13,444 nt of DNA from RGIG6919 sp045531905 (GTDB taxonomy: Bacteria; Bacillota; Clostridia; Lachnospirales; Lachnospiraceae): positions 1 through 13,444 of the forward strand of contig JAZSEY010000025.1 of the NCBI GenBank assembly GCA_045531905.1. The letters are read 5' to 3'. Every line of letters begins with the position of its first letter. Within the stretch, counting starts at the first letter, position 1. The notes under the pieces were generated by a model. It was given only the letters and a program-made list of their open reading frames with translations, was not told the DNA's origin and ran no database searches. The position numbers and the translations under genes were made by a program. Below, piece after piece: positions 1 to 7,393 of this stretch.

Positions 1-1
1 C

Positions 2-772
2 GCAGATTCTCTTGCTGCACTTCGTCAGGCACAGGAGCTTGGCGCAAAGGTGCTTGCTATTGTGAATGTGGTTGGTTCTACCATTGCAAGAGAAGCAGAT
101 AACGTTATGTATACATGGGCTGGGCCTGAGATTTCTGTGGCGACTACAAAGGCATACAGCACACAGCTTTCGGCGCTGTATTTGCTTGCCATGAAGTTTG
201 CAAAGGAAAGACAGACAGTATCGGCAGATGAATATCAGGAGATGTTAGCTGAGCTTAAGACCTTGCCGGAAAAGATTCAGACCATCTTAGGCGATAAGGA
301 ACGTATCCAGTGGTTTGCCAGCAAATACGCCAGTGCTAAGGATGTATTCTTCTTAGGAAGAGGTGTGGATTATGCAACCTCATTGGAAGGTTCTTTGAAG
401 TTGAAGGAGATTTCCTACATTCATTCTGAGGCATATGCGGCAGGTGAGTTAAAGCATGGAACCATTTCTCTGATTGAGGATGATATCTTGGTAGTTTCTG
501 TAGTGAGCCAGCCGGATTTGTTTGAGAAAATGGTAAGTAATATCGTTGAGGTCACCACAAGAGGTGCTTATGTATTTGCAGTTACTACAGAGGGCAATTT
601 TGCCATGGAGGACACAGCAGACTTTACGGTATATGTTCCAAAGACACATCCAAGCTTTATGCCTTCACTAACCGTTATTCCATTGCAGTTGTTCGGATAT
701 TATGTATCTGTGGCAAAGGGACTGGACGTGGATAAACCAAGAAATCTTGCAAAGTCTGTTACTGTGGAGTAA
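2..772 (+). CDS. glmS: Glutamine-fructose-6-phosphate aminotransferase (isomerizing), C-terminal part
   Basis: This is the C-terminal 256 residues of GlmS, cut by the left edge; the frame is open from base 2. GlmS makes glucosamine-6-phosphate from fructose-6-phosphate and glutamine, the first step to UDP-GlcNAc for peptidoglycan, in the cytoplasm. The visible part is the sugar-isomerase region with its two SIS domains. Family-typical stretches are IVNVVGSTIAREADNV, WAGPEISVATTKAYS, KLKEISYIHSEAYAAGELKHG (split across the second SIS domain) and the C-terminal tail ending AKSVTVE. The lysine in that tail corresponds to the residue known in E. coli GlmS to bind the open sugar. The N-terminal glutaminase domain lies outside the window. 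No clear terminator follows the stop. Confidence 0.97.
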   Translation, partial: ADSLAALRQAQELGAKVLAIVNVVGSTIAREADNVMYTWAGPEISVATTKAYSTQLSALYLLAMKFAKERQTVSADEYQEMLAELKTLPEKIQTILGDKERIQWFASKYASAKDVFFLGRGVDYATSLEGSLKLKEISYIHSEAYAAGELKHGTISLIEDDILVVSVVSQPDLFEKMVSNIVEVTTRGAYVFAVTTEGNFAMEDTADFTVYVPKTHPSFMPSLTVIPLQLFGYYVSVAKGLDVDKPRNLAKSVTVE

Positions 773-811
773 ACTTAAGGAAAAATTCAGAAAATATACA
801 CAGTTCACATA

Positions 812-840
812 TTGATATTAAAAATGAAGTAGGGTAAAAT
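812..840 (+). promoter_or_regulatory. Candidate sigma-A promoter for the LCP gene
   Basis: TTGATA (812-817) and TAAAAT (835-840) are separated by exactly 17 bases, close to the housekeeping consensus. It lies in the 153-base gap after glmS, so the LCP gene can be transcribed on its own, with a leader of roughly 80 bases. The assignment is by sequence match only. Confidence 0.55.
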
Positions 841-925
841 AACGATATTGTGTATTCTAATAAAGGAGAAACATCAAGATTGTTTTGGTGTAATATACTA
901 AGAGAAACTTGGTGCAGGTAATAAT

Positions 926-2059
926 ATGGCTAAGAAAAAATCTGCAAAGAAGGGTTGGAATTACAAGTTAATTCTGGCGATAGAGGTTGTAATATTAATC
1001 ACATTAATCATTTTATATGGTGTGTGGGTAATGAACCACAAGATGGATGAATTGGATTACAACAACATTGAAGAAGAAGAGATTGATATCAATGAAGGTT
1101 TGGATGAGACCGCAATGAAGGGATACACCAACATTGTTGTTTTTGGTGGTGATTCCCGTTCCGGTTCAGTAGACCAGGGAGCACACAGCGATGTGATTAT
1201 TATTGTCAATATCAATAATGATACAAAGGAAGTGCGTATGGTATCCGTATACCGTGATACTTTCTTAGAAATCGCAAAAGAGAATCCTAACAATCAGAAG
1301 TTGACGCATGCACACTATATTGGTGGTGCAAAGATGGCAATTAACACCTTGAATCGTAATTTGGACTTGAATATCAAGGATTATGTTACGGTGAATTTTG
1401 AATCGGTTATTAAGGCGGTTGATTTGCTTGGTGGTTTAGAGATTACTGTTAAGAAGGGCGAGTTGAAGTCCTTGAATCGTTCTATCCGTGAAGAGAATAA
1501 ACTATATGGTACAAATGTAGAGCAGATTAGTGCACCGGGTACCTATTTGATGAACGGAACTCAGGTGTTGGCATATACTCGTATTCGTAGTACCGGTCAG
1601 GGTGATATTACCAGAACTGGTCGTCAGCGAGAAGTAATTGGCTTGATGGTTAAGAAAGTGAAAAGTGCTGGCATGAGCACTTTGAATAAGTTGATTGACG
1701 AAGTATTTCCTATGATTTCTACTAGTATCTCTAAGTCAGAGATTATTAGTTTAGCCACAGGTGTCTTTAATTATGAATTAACCGATACAGTGGGATTCCC
1801 ATTTTCTTATGGTGCACCAAATCTCGGTTCAAAGGGTTCTATATTAGCACCTGCAGATTTATTAAACAATGTAACAGCATTGCACAAATACTTGTTTAAT
1901 GAGCAGGATTATGTTCCGTCAGAGAATGTGAAGCGAATCAGTGCTTCTGTACAGGCAGAATCTGGCGTAGGGGTTAAAGAAATCGATTTGTTTAAGGATG
2001 ACAGCACAGAGGCTGCTGGCTCAGCAGATACACAAGGGGCAGATGCCCAGACACAGTAA
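926..2059 (+). CDS. LytR-CpsA-Psr (LCP) family membrane protein
   Basis: LCP proteins transfer lipid-linked glycopolymers such as teichoic acids or capsule onto peptidoglycan at the outer face of the membrane. The 377-residue protein has a lysine-rich N-terminus, one membrane helix at about residues 13-35, a short acidic linker, and an LCP domain from about 65 to 240. Visible family motifs are GGDSR (74-78), HSDVIIIV (87-94), SVYRDTF (107-113), KLTHAHYIGGA (125-135) and RIRSTGQGDITRTGRQRE (219-236), whose arginines and aspartate bind the pyrophosphate of the lipid donor in characterised members. The last 20 or so residues are low-complexity (Ala, Gln, Asp, Thr). The start is fixed by an in-frame stop at 899-901; the ribosome site is weak (GCAGG, 914-918). 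A terminator follows directly. The acceptor polymer cannot be told from sequence. Confidence 0.93.
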   Translation: MAKKKSAKKGWNYKLILAIEVVILITLIILYGVWVMNHKMDELDYNNIEEEEIDINEGLDETAMKGYTNIVVFGGDSRSGSVDQGAHSDVIIIVNINNDTKEVRMVSVYRDTFLEIAKENPNNQKLTHAHYIGGAKMAINTLNRNLDLNIKDYVTVNFESVIKAVDLLGGLEITVKKGELKSLNRSIREENKLYGTNVEQISAPGTYLMNGTQVLAYTRIRSTGQGDITRTGRQREVIGLMVKKVKSAGMSTLNKLIDEVFPMISTSISKSEIISLATGVFNYELTDTVGFPFSYGAPNLGSKGSILAPADLLNNVTALHKYLFNEQDYVPSENVKRISASVQAESGVGVKEIDLFKDDSTEAAGSADTQGADAQTQ

Positions 2060-2071
2060 AATGATTTGTAG

Positions 2072-2099
2072 GGCTCTGTAATCGTTACAGAGCCTTTTT
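2072..2099 (+). terminator. Rho-independent terminator after the LCP gene
   Basis: A perfect 10-bp inverted repeat (GGCTCTGTAA, 2072-2081, and TTACAGAGCC, 2085-2094) with a 3-base loop is followed by five T residues (2095-2099). It begins 13 bases after the LCP stop and separates that gene from the hydrolase. Confidence 0.92.
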
Positions 2100-2126
2100 C
2101 GCATTGTACGACAGGAGAAGGGGGAA

Positions 2127-3074
2127 GTGCGAATGATTACAAAAGAACCATATTATTTTCGATCAGCTAACAGCGTGAATATGATATGCGGTATGAAATG
2201 GATTCCGGACCAGAAGGCGATTGCAGTGTTACATATCTGCCATGGTATGGCAGAACACCTAGTTCGATATGATGCCTTTGCAACGTATATGGCAGAACAA
2301 GGTGTTGTAGTGATTGTCAGTGACTTGGTTGGGCATGGACATTCGGTCAATAACAAAGATGAGCTAGGGTATTTTGGTGATTATCTGGTAAATGCCAGAT
2401 TACTATCAGATATGTTCAGTGCAAAAACTTTGATTCAAAAAGAATATAGTCACGTGCCTTATTTCGTGATGGGGCACAGTATGGGGTCAATTATTGTAAG
2501 ACAATATATGATGACTCACAAAGAAAATGTGGATGGCGTTATTTTGTTGGGATGCGTAGATTATCCAGATTGGATTTGCTATCTTGGGAAGTTGTTTATT
2601 AAGATCGTGTCCTTGTGTCATAAAGAAAAAATGCGCTATCGTAGCCCTTTAGTGAATGAAATAGGACTTGGTAGTTTTGACAAATCTTTTAAGCAGGAAG
2701 GCATACGCAATGCATGGTTATCGCGGGATAAAGAAGAAGTACAGGCATTTAATCATGATCCTCTTTGCAATTATCTTTATAGTATAGGAGTTTATCGGGA
2801 CATATTAGATGGCTTACTAGAGTGTCATAATAAACGCAGACTGGATAATCTTTCTAAAGAGGTTCCTATTGCTATTTTAGGCGGAACCAATGACCCATGT
2901 AGTAATATGGGAAAAACAACCAGAAAACTGTATCGTCAATATAAGAAAATGGGCTTTAAAGTTGGCATGCGGTTATACAAGGGTGCAAGACATGAACTTT
3001 TGCACGAGACAAACAGACAGGAAGTATATGAAGATATTTATAAGTGGATTATAAGGGTTGTCAATAATGCCTGA
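2127..3074 (+). CDS. Alpha/beta hydrolase, monoglyceride lipase / lysophospholipase type
   Basis: A serine hydrolase of the serine-aminopeptidase S33 / Hydrolase_4 type, which usually cuts monoacylglycerols, lysophospholipids or small esters. With the GTG start at 2127 the protein has 315 residues. Visible parts are the HICHGMAEH oxyanion loop (about 37-44), SDLVGHGHS (65-73), the nucleophile elbow GHSMG with Ser118, Asp256 in GGTNDP and His289 in GARHE, so the triad is complete. A lid-like insertion lies at about 140-225. There is no signal peptide, so it is probably cytoplasmic. The start is uncertain: AGGAG (2113-2117) suits GTG 2127, while the G-rich run at 2119-2124 suits ATG 2133, which would drop two residues. 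It sits behind a terminator and no terminator separates it from the cellulase. The substrate is unknown. Confidence 0.88.
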   Translation: MRMITKEPYYFRSANSVNMICGMKWIPDQKAIAVLHICHGMAEHLVRYDAFATYMAEQGVVVIVSDLVGHGHSVNNKDELGYFGDYLVNARLLSDMFSAKTLIQKEYSHVPYFVMGHSMGSIIVRQYMMTHKENVDGVILLGCVDYPDWICYLGKLFIKIVSLCHKEKMRYRSPLVNEIGLGSFDKSFKQEGIRNAWLSRDKEEVQAFNHDPLCNYLYSIGVYRDILDGLLECHNKRRLDNLSKEVPIAILGGTNDPCSNMGKTTRKLYRQYKKMGFKVGMRLYKGARHELLHETNRQEVYEDIYKWIIRVVNNA

Positions 3075-3087
3075 AACGTGGTAAAAT
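3058..3087 (+). promoter_or_regulatory. Candidate promoter for the GH5 gene
   Basis: TTGTCA (3058-3063) and TAAAAT (3082-3087) lie 18 bases apart, overlapping the end of the hydrolase gene, about 30 bases before the GH5 start codon. It would let the cellulase be expressed apart from the hydrolase. The assignment is by consensus match only. Confidence 0.45.
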
Positions 3088-3117
3088 AAATAGGTATATC
3101 TTGTTTGGAGGTGTGCT

Positions 3118-4197
3118 ATGATATTAAGAGAAAAAAAGAAAAATATGAAAAGAATACAAGCACTGTTGTTGGCAATGGTTATGGTACTCACTATGCTGGT
3201 TGTGCCAATCACTGGAAGTAATGTGAGTGCAGCGACCACTCCAGTCAAAAAGCATGGACAATTATCTGTCAAAGGTGCGAATTTAGTAGACAAAAATGGA
3301 AACAAATTTCAACTTCGTGGTATTAGTACACATGGTATTAATTGGGATGTTGGAGCACCGTATGTGAATAAAAAAGCATTTAAGACACTTCGTGATGAAT
3401 GGGGTGTGAATGCCGTTCGTTTAGCGATGTATACAGAAGAATACAATGGTTATTGTAATGGCGGCAATCAAAAGGAGCTTCGCAACTTAATTCATAAAGG
3501 TGTGAAGTATGCTAAAGAATTAGGCATGTATGCGATTATAGATTGGCATATTTTGAATGATGGTAATCCAAATCAGAATTTGGATGAAGCTAAGAAGTTT
3601 TTTAAGACAATGGCCAAGAAATATAAAGATCATAATAATGTCATTTATGAGATTTGTAATGAGCCAAATGGTTGTAGCTGGGATGATATTAAGAGTTATG
3701 CCAAGAAGGTGATTAAGGTCATCCGTAAGTATGACAAGGATGCGGTTATTATTGTAGGAACTCCTACTTGGTCACAGCTTGGTTCTGACGGAACTTCTAA
3801 TGAGGTTGCGGACAATCCAATTAAAGGATATAAGAACATTATGTATTCATTGCATTTTTATGCGAGTGAAGATGTACATAGTCAGTATCTTCCGGCAAAG
3901 GTAGAATATGCAAGAAAGAAGAAATTGCCAATCATCGTTTCAGAGTTTGGTGTATCAGAAGCAAATGGAGATGGCTCCATTGATACGGCATCAGCAAATA
4001 AGTGGTTCAAATTGTTAGATAAGTATAATATCAGTTATTTTTGCTGGAGTCTTTCTAACAAGAGTGAAGCGGCATCATTATTGAAAAACAGTACTAAGAA
4101 GACAAGTGGTTGGAAGAGTAGTGATTTGACAGCGGCAGGTAAGTATATTAAGAAGAAATATCTGGCTAGAAAAAAGAAATTAGGCAGTAAAGCATAA
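3118..4197 (+). CDS. Secreted glycoside hydrolase family 5 endoglucanase (cellulase)
   Basis: GH5 enzymes cut beta-1,4-glucans with retention of configuration. The 359-residue protein has a basic N-terminus and signal peptide (about residues 1-38, likely cut after NVSA), then one catalytic domain to about residue 345. All GH5 landmark residues are visible: Arg101 in AVRLAMY, His144 in DWHIL, Asn181-Glu182 (acid/base) in CNEP, His246 and Tyr248 in LHFYAS, nucleophile Glu276 in VSEFG and Trp310 in CWSLSN. The KHGQLSVKGANLVDKNG opening and LRGISTHGINW resemble Bacillus-type GH5 subfamily 2 endoglucanases. There is no carbohydrate-binding module, dockerin or sorting signal, only a Lys-rich tail (344-358) that might hold it to the wall. 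GGAGG (3107-3111), six bases before ATG, supports this start; an internal ATG at 3145 is an alternative. The next gene follows after 37 bases. Confidence 0.93.
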   Translation: MILREKKKNMKRIQALLLAMVMVLTMLVVPITGSNVSAATTPVKKHGQLSVKGANLVDKNGNKFQLRGISTHGINWDVGAPYVNKKAFKTLRDEWGVNAVRLAMYTEEYNGYCNGGNQKELRNLIHKGVKYAKELGMYAIIDWHILNDGNPNQNLDEAKKFFKTMAKKYKDHNNVIYEICNEPNGCSWDDIKSYAKKVIKVIRKYDKDAVIIVGTPTWSQLGSDGTSNEVADNPIKGYKNIMYSLHFYASEDVHSQYLPAKVEYARKKKLPIIVSEFGVSEANGDGSIDTASANKWFKLLDKYNISYFCWSLSNKSEAASLLKNSTKKTSGWKSSDLTAAGKYIKKKYLARKKKLGSKA

Positions 4198-4234
4198 TAC
4201 ATACTACCGAAAATGACATGAGGAGGAATACGAA

Positions 4235-5422
4235 ATGGACAAATTACTAGAGTCAGTGCTAGGTGCGCTGCTATTTGTTTGTTTTGTTTATTTGGTGATA
4301 TGGACTGTAAAGTATTTACAGCATATCATAAATCGAAGAAGAGCAAAAAAGGCAAGAGAAAAGAAACAGAATATCAAACTTCGAACAATTGGCTGTTCCA
4401 AGAATTATTGGTACAATAAGCAGGATGTGGAAGACAGACCTGAAGGCCGTGCGGTAGAGTCTTATTATCACTATTTTAATGAGGCAAAGGATTGTATCAA
4501 GGACTTGATCATTGAGATGTATGATTGTGGTTTGGTGCGTACTGAGCTGTTAGAGGCTATTGCATACAGTGGTGGTATGGTAGGTAAAGAAGCGAAAGAT
4601 TTTGTACAGACCATTCATAATGAAAATGTAGTTGCTGCTAAAGTAGTTGCGAAAGAAGAGAAAAAGGCGTTAGAAAAAACTGGAGCTAGCGTAGAGACCA
4701 TTAAAATTCCGGTAGTTGATTGGGATTTGGAGGATTTGCTCAATGAGCAGCTTGCAGAGGCAGAAGAACGTGTTCGACAAGAGGCTTCTGTTGCAGACGA
4801 GGTTTTACGAGAGGCAGAACGCATTTTGAATAAAGATGTTCATTCAAAAACAACGATTCATGATGTGAAAGATTTTAAGCCAACTAAGCGTAAGGCTGAT
4901 AAGAAGACGGCAGAACTTGGCAAAGCCAGATTGGCGGCAGACAAGCGTAATCGTAAGTTAAAGGAACAGTTTGAAGCTGAAGATGCAGATATGCTGGAGG
5001 AAGTATTGGACTTCGCTCATGAGAATGAGGAACCGGAAGTAGTTGGAGATCCAGAAGTTGCCAAATATGTCAGTGAAGCATTGGATGAGGCTGCATCAAA
5101 GAAAGAGCATGCCATGTCGGAAGAGACCATGGATATGGCAGAAAATGCTTTAGATATGGCAGAGTCAGAATTACATGAAGCAGAAGCGGAGCAGGCGCAT
5201 TTAACAGAACCTGCAAGCCCTATGACCAAAGAGGAAAAGGAAGCCTTTGAGAAGGAAATTCTGATTAAAACTGCGGTCTATGAAAGCTGGGTAAGTTATG
5301 TGTTCCAGTTATATGAGTTAATTAATATCAATGCCAACGAAGAGATTCGTAACGAGATTCGAATTGCATTGATGGAATATGGACGTAATGATGTATCTGT
5401 ATTATTACATAGTCCGGAATAG
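4235..5422 (+). CDS. Hypothetical membrane-anchored, charged helical protein
   Basis: I do not recognise this family. The 395-residue protein begins with one membrane helix (about residues 7-28) followed by a strongly basic stretch (RRRAKKAREKK, 34-44). By the positive-inside rule the N-terminus is outside and the large C-terminal part is in the cytoplasm. A compact part at about 50-130 (KNYWYNKQD, ESYYHYFNEAKDCIKDLIIEMYDCGL) is followed by long alanine-, glutamate- and lysine-rich segments (130-345) that look like extended helices or coiled coil. A hydrophobic C-terminal helical region (345-392) includes YESWVSYVFQLYELI. No catalytic motif is seen. AGGAGG (4221-4226), eight bases before ATG, makes the start firm. 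It follows the GH5 gene by 37 bases with no terminator between, so the two are probably co-transcribed, but a shared function is not implied. Confidence 0.85.
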   Translation: MDKLLESVLGALLFVCFVYLVIWTVKYLQHIINRRRAKKAREKKQNIKLRTIGCSKNYWYNKQDVEDRPEGRAVESYYHYFNEAKDCIKDLIIEMYDCGLVRTELLEAIAYSGGMVGKEAKDFVQTIHNENVVAAKVVAKEEKKALEKTGASVETIKIPVVDWDLEDLLNEQLAEAEERVRQEASVADEVLREAERILNKDVHSKTTIHDVKDFKPTKRKADKKTAELGKARLAADKRNRKLKEQFEAEDADMLEEVLDFAHENEEPEVVGDPEVAKYVSEALDEAASKKEHAMSEETMDMAENALDMAESELHEAEAEQAHLTEPASPMTKEEKEAFEKEILIKTAVYESWVSYVFQLYELININANEEIRNEIRIALMEYGRNDVSVLLHSPE

Positions 5423-5437
5423 AATATCTTTCGAAAA

Positions 5438-5469
5438 AGTAGGCATATATTATGTATGCCTGCTTTTTT
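5438..5469 (+). terminator. Rho-independent terminator after the helical membrane protein gene
   Basis: An inverted repeat (AGTAGGCATA, 5438-5447, and TATGCCTGCT, 5455-5464, with one G-T pair) has a 7-base loop and runs into six T residues (5464-5469). It closes the GH5 and helical-protein transcription unit. Confidence 0.88.
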
Positions 5470-5506
5470 GTTGTCATATTTTATTAAAAAGATAGGGGAT
5501 TAAAAC

Positions 5507-7309
5507 ATGGATAATATAAAACTGGATCCACAACTGGGGCTGGCACTTACCATGACAATAGAAGAGAGAAATCGCAATTTGGATTTAAATGTAGGATATA
5601 ATCCGAATGGTGCTATCTGGGAATTAATCGTCCAGTATGTAGGGGATTTGTCACCTATTGTAAGTGAGTTGGCTGTGGATGTAGTGTATCTGTTTGGGGA
5701 TTTTGCTGTTATCAGAATTGCAGAATCAGATATAGAACGGCTATTGAATTATCCGGAAATTGCCTATGTGGAAAAACCACGTACATTAGAATTGGGAACA
5801 TTTTATAGACAACAAGAAGAAAATGTGTTTTTGGGGCAAGGAATGGAAGGGATAGCGGCGTCCTGCATACCCAAGGTGCGAAGACCTCCATTTTTGTTAA
5901 CCGGCTTTGGGACTTTAATTTTAATTGCAGACTCGGGAATTGATTATGCACATCCGGATTTTCGCAACGCGGATGGTAGTACCAGAATTGTTGCATTGTG
6001 GGATCAAAGCATATCTGGAAATCCACCAGAGGGATATGTGATAGGTAGTTACTATGATGAAACCACGATTAACCGCGCTCTGCAGGCAGATTCGTTATCT
6101 GAGCGGAATCAAATTGTGCCGTCCTTTGACCGAAGTGGACATGGAACTCATGTGGCAGGAATTGCTGCAGGAAATGGCAGGGCATCGGCAGGGCGTATTG
6201 TAGGAGTTGCACCTCAGGCAGAACTAATTGTAGTTAAACTGGGAAGTGGTAGTGATGAAAATAATGCTAAGACAACGCAATTGATGCAGGCGGTAACATT
6301 TGCTGTTGGGGTTGCAGAGCAGTTGAATAGACCGTTAGCCATTAACATCAGCTATGGTAATAATTATGGTGCTCATGATGGCAGTGCATTATTAGAACGG
6401 TATTTAGATGTGGTGGCAGCAAAGCCTAGAGTATCAGTATGTGTGGGGATGGGAAATGAAGGTGCTACAGCAAGGCATAGACAGTTGAATCTGGCGGAGA
6501 ATACAACTAGTGTGATTGAATATATAGTTGCGCCTTCTGAACGGAGTATTAATCTTCAAATATGGAAAAACATAGTAGATGATATAGATGTATATTTAAT
6601 CACACCAGAAGGTATTCGATTAGGCCCCATTCCATCCAATCTAGAAGGGTTGCCTGTTGGAATGTACGGAACTACTTTGCGATATCAGAATCGAGCGACA
6701 GATATATATGTGTATGTTGGGACTCCCACACCTTACAATCAGGCACAACAGATATTCATATCATTTTCACCTAGACAGGATGCCATTACATCTGGGGGAT
6801 GGAGTGTGGAATTGGTAGCAAAAGAAATAGTGGATGGTAGAGTGGATTTGTGGCTCCCGGTAGCAGAGGCCACAAATGAAATCACAACCTTTCTCAGTTC
6901 GTCGTTAGAAGGAACCTTAACAATCCCGGCGTCGGCTTCCAGAGTGATTTCGGTGGGGGCTTATAATTCTCAAACAAACAGTGTTGTAGCATTTTCAGGC
7001 AGGGGATTTAGTAGGTCAGATGGGGCAAAACCGGATTTAGTGGCTCCCGGAGTAGATATTAATGCAGCAGCCCCGCCAAATGGTTACGATATCCGTACCG
7101 GCACCTCCATGGCTACTCCTTTTGTTGCCGGAGCAGCAGCGCTTTTAATGGAATGGGGGATTGTAAATGGAAATGATTCCTATCTGTATGGAGAAAAATT
7201 AAAGGCATATCTAATCGGAGGTGCGCGTCAATTACCAGGCTTTTTTGCGACTCAAAATCCACAGACTGGTTGGGGCGCCCTTTGCCTTGGCGATACCTTG
7301 ACAACATAA
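5507..7309 (+). CDS. Subtilisin-family (S8) serine protease, Csp-like, no signal peptide
   Basis: A 600-residue subtilase with an intact triad: Asp142 in LIADSGIDYAHP, His212 in RSGHGTHVAGIAAG and Ser534 in TGTSMATPFVAGAAA; oxyanion Asn317 lies in GMGNEG. Residues 1 to about 95 look like an N-terminal prodomain. About 140 residues (325-465) rich in beta-strand pattern are inserted between Asn317 and the Ser region, where the clostridial germination proteases (CspB/CspC) carry a jelly-roll domain. The layout and length fit that Csp-like group, which also occurs in gut Lachnospiraceae. There is no signal peptide or membrane helix, so it is either cytoplasmic or, as for Csp proteins, released or packaged by a special route. 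AGGGG (5494-5498), eight bases before ATG, fixes the start. It stands between two terminators as a single-gene unit. The substrate is unknown; a germination role is only a possibility. Confidence 0.93.
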   Translation: MDNIKLDPQLGLALTMTIEERNRNLDLNVGYNPNGAIWELIVQYVGDLSPIVSELAVDVVYLFGDFAVIRIAESDIERLLNYPEIAYVEKPRTLELGTFYRQQEENVFLGQGMEGIAASCIPKVRRPPFLLTGFGTLILIADSGIDYAHPDFRNADGSTRIVALWDQSISGNPPEGYVIGSYYDETTINRALQADSLSERNQIVPSFDRSGHGTHVAGIAAGNGRASAGRIVGVAPQAELIVVKLGSGSDENNAKTTQLMQAVTFAVGVAEQLNRPLAINISYGNNYGAHDGSALLERYLDVVAAKPRVSVCVGMGNEGATARHRQLNLAENTTSVIEYIVAPSERSINLQIWKNIVDDIDVYLITPEGIRLGPIPSNLEGLPVGMYGTTLRYQNRATDIYVYVGTPTPYNQAQQIFISFSPRQDAITSGGWSVELVAKEIVDGRVDLWLPVAEATNEITTFLSSSLEGTLTIPASASRVISVGAYNSQTNSVVAFSGRGFSRSDGAKPDLVAPGVDINAAAPPNGYDIRTGTSMATPFVAGAAALLMEWGIVNGNDSYLYGEKLKAYLIGGARQLPGFFATQNPQTGWGALCLGDTLTT

Positions 7310-7347
7310 AATCACCGTGTTAGTCTAATTCTTGAGGAAAGCGTATA

Positions 7348-7372
7348 GCCTGGGCGTTTGCTCAGGCATTTT
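7348..7372 (+). terminator. Probable terminator after the S8 protease gene
   Basis: GCCTGGGC (7348-7355) pairs with GCTCAGGC (7360-7367), with one G-T pair, across a 4-base loop, followed by ATTTT. The T-tract is short, so termination may be partial. The stem covers the TTG codon at 7358, which argues against using that codon as the start of the next gene. Confidence 0.65.
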
Positions 7373-7393
7373 CATTATAAAGGATGGTATAGC

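Noticed and set aside
880..921. Possible 13-codon leader peptide (TTG start after AAAGGAG at 862-868) ahead of the LCP gene, ending just before its ATG.
   Set aside because: TTG start, spacing slightly long, no run of regulatory codons and no attenuator hairpin nearby; too weak to call.
773..925. Terminator or riboswitch in the gap after glmS.
   Set aside because: I could find no convincing stem-loop with a T-tract; only a promoter-like pair of boxes is supported.
7358..7393. Twelve-codon N-terminal extension of the LRR protein from TTG 7358.
   Set aside because: It begins within the terminator stem of the preceding gene and has no ribosome site; ATG 7394 has AAAGGA at a good distance.
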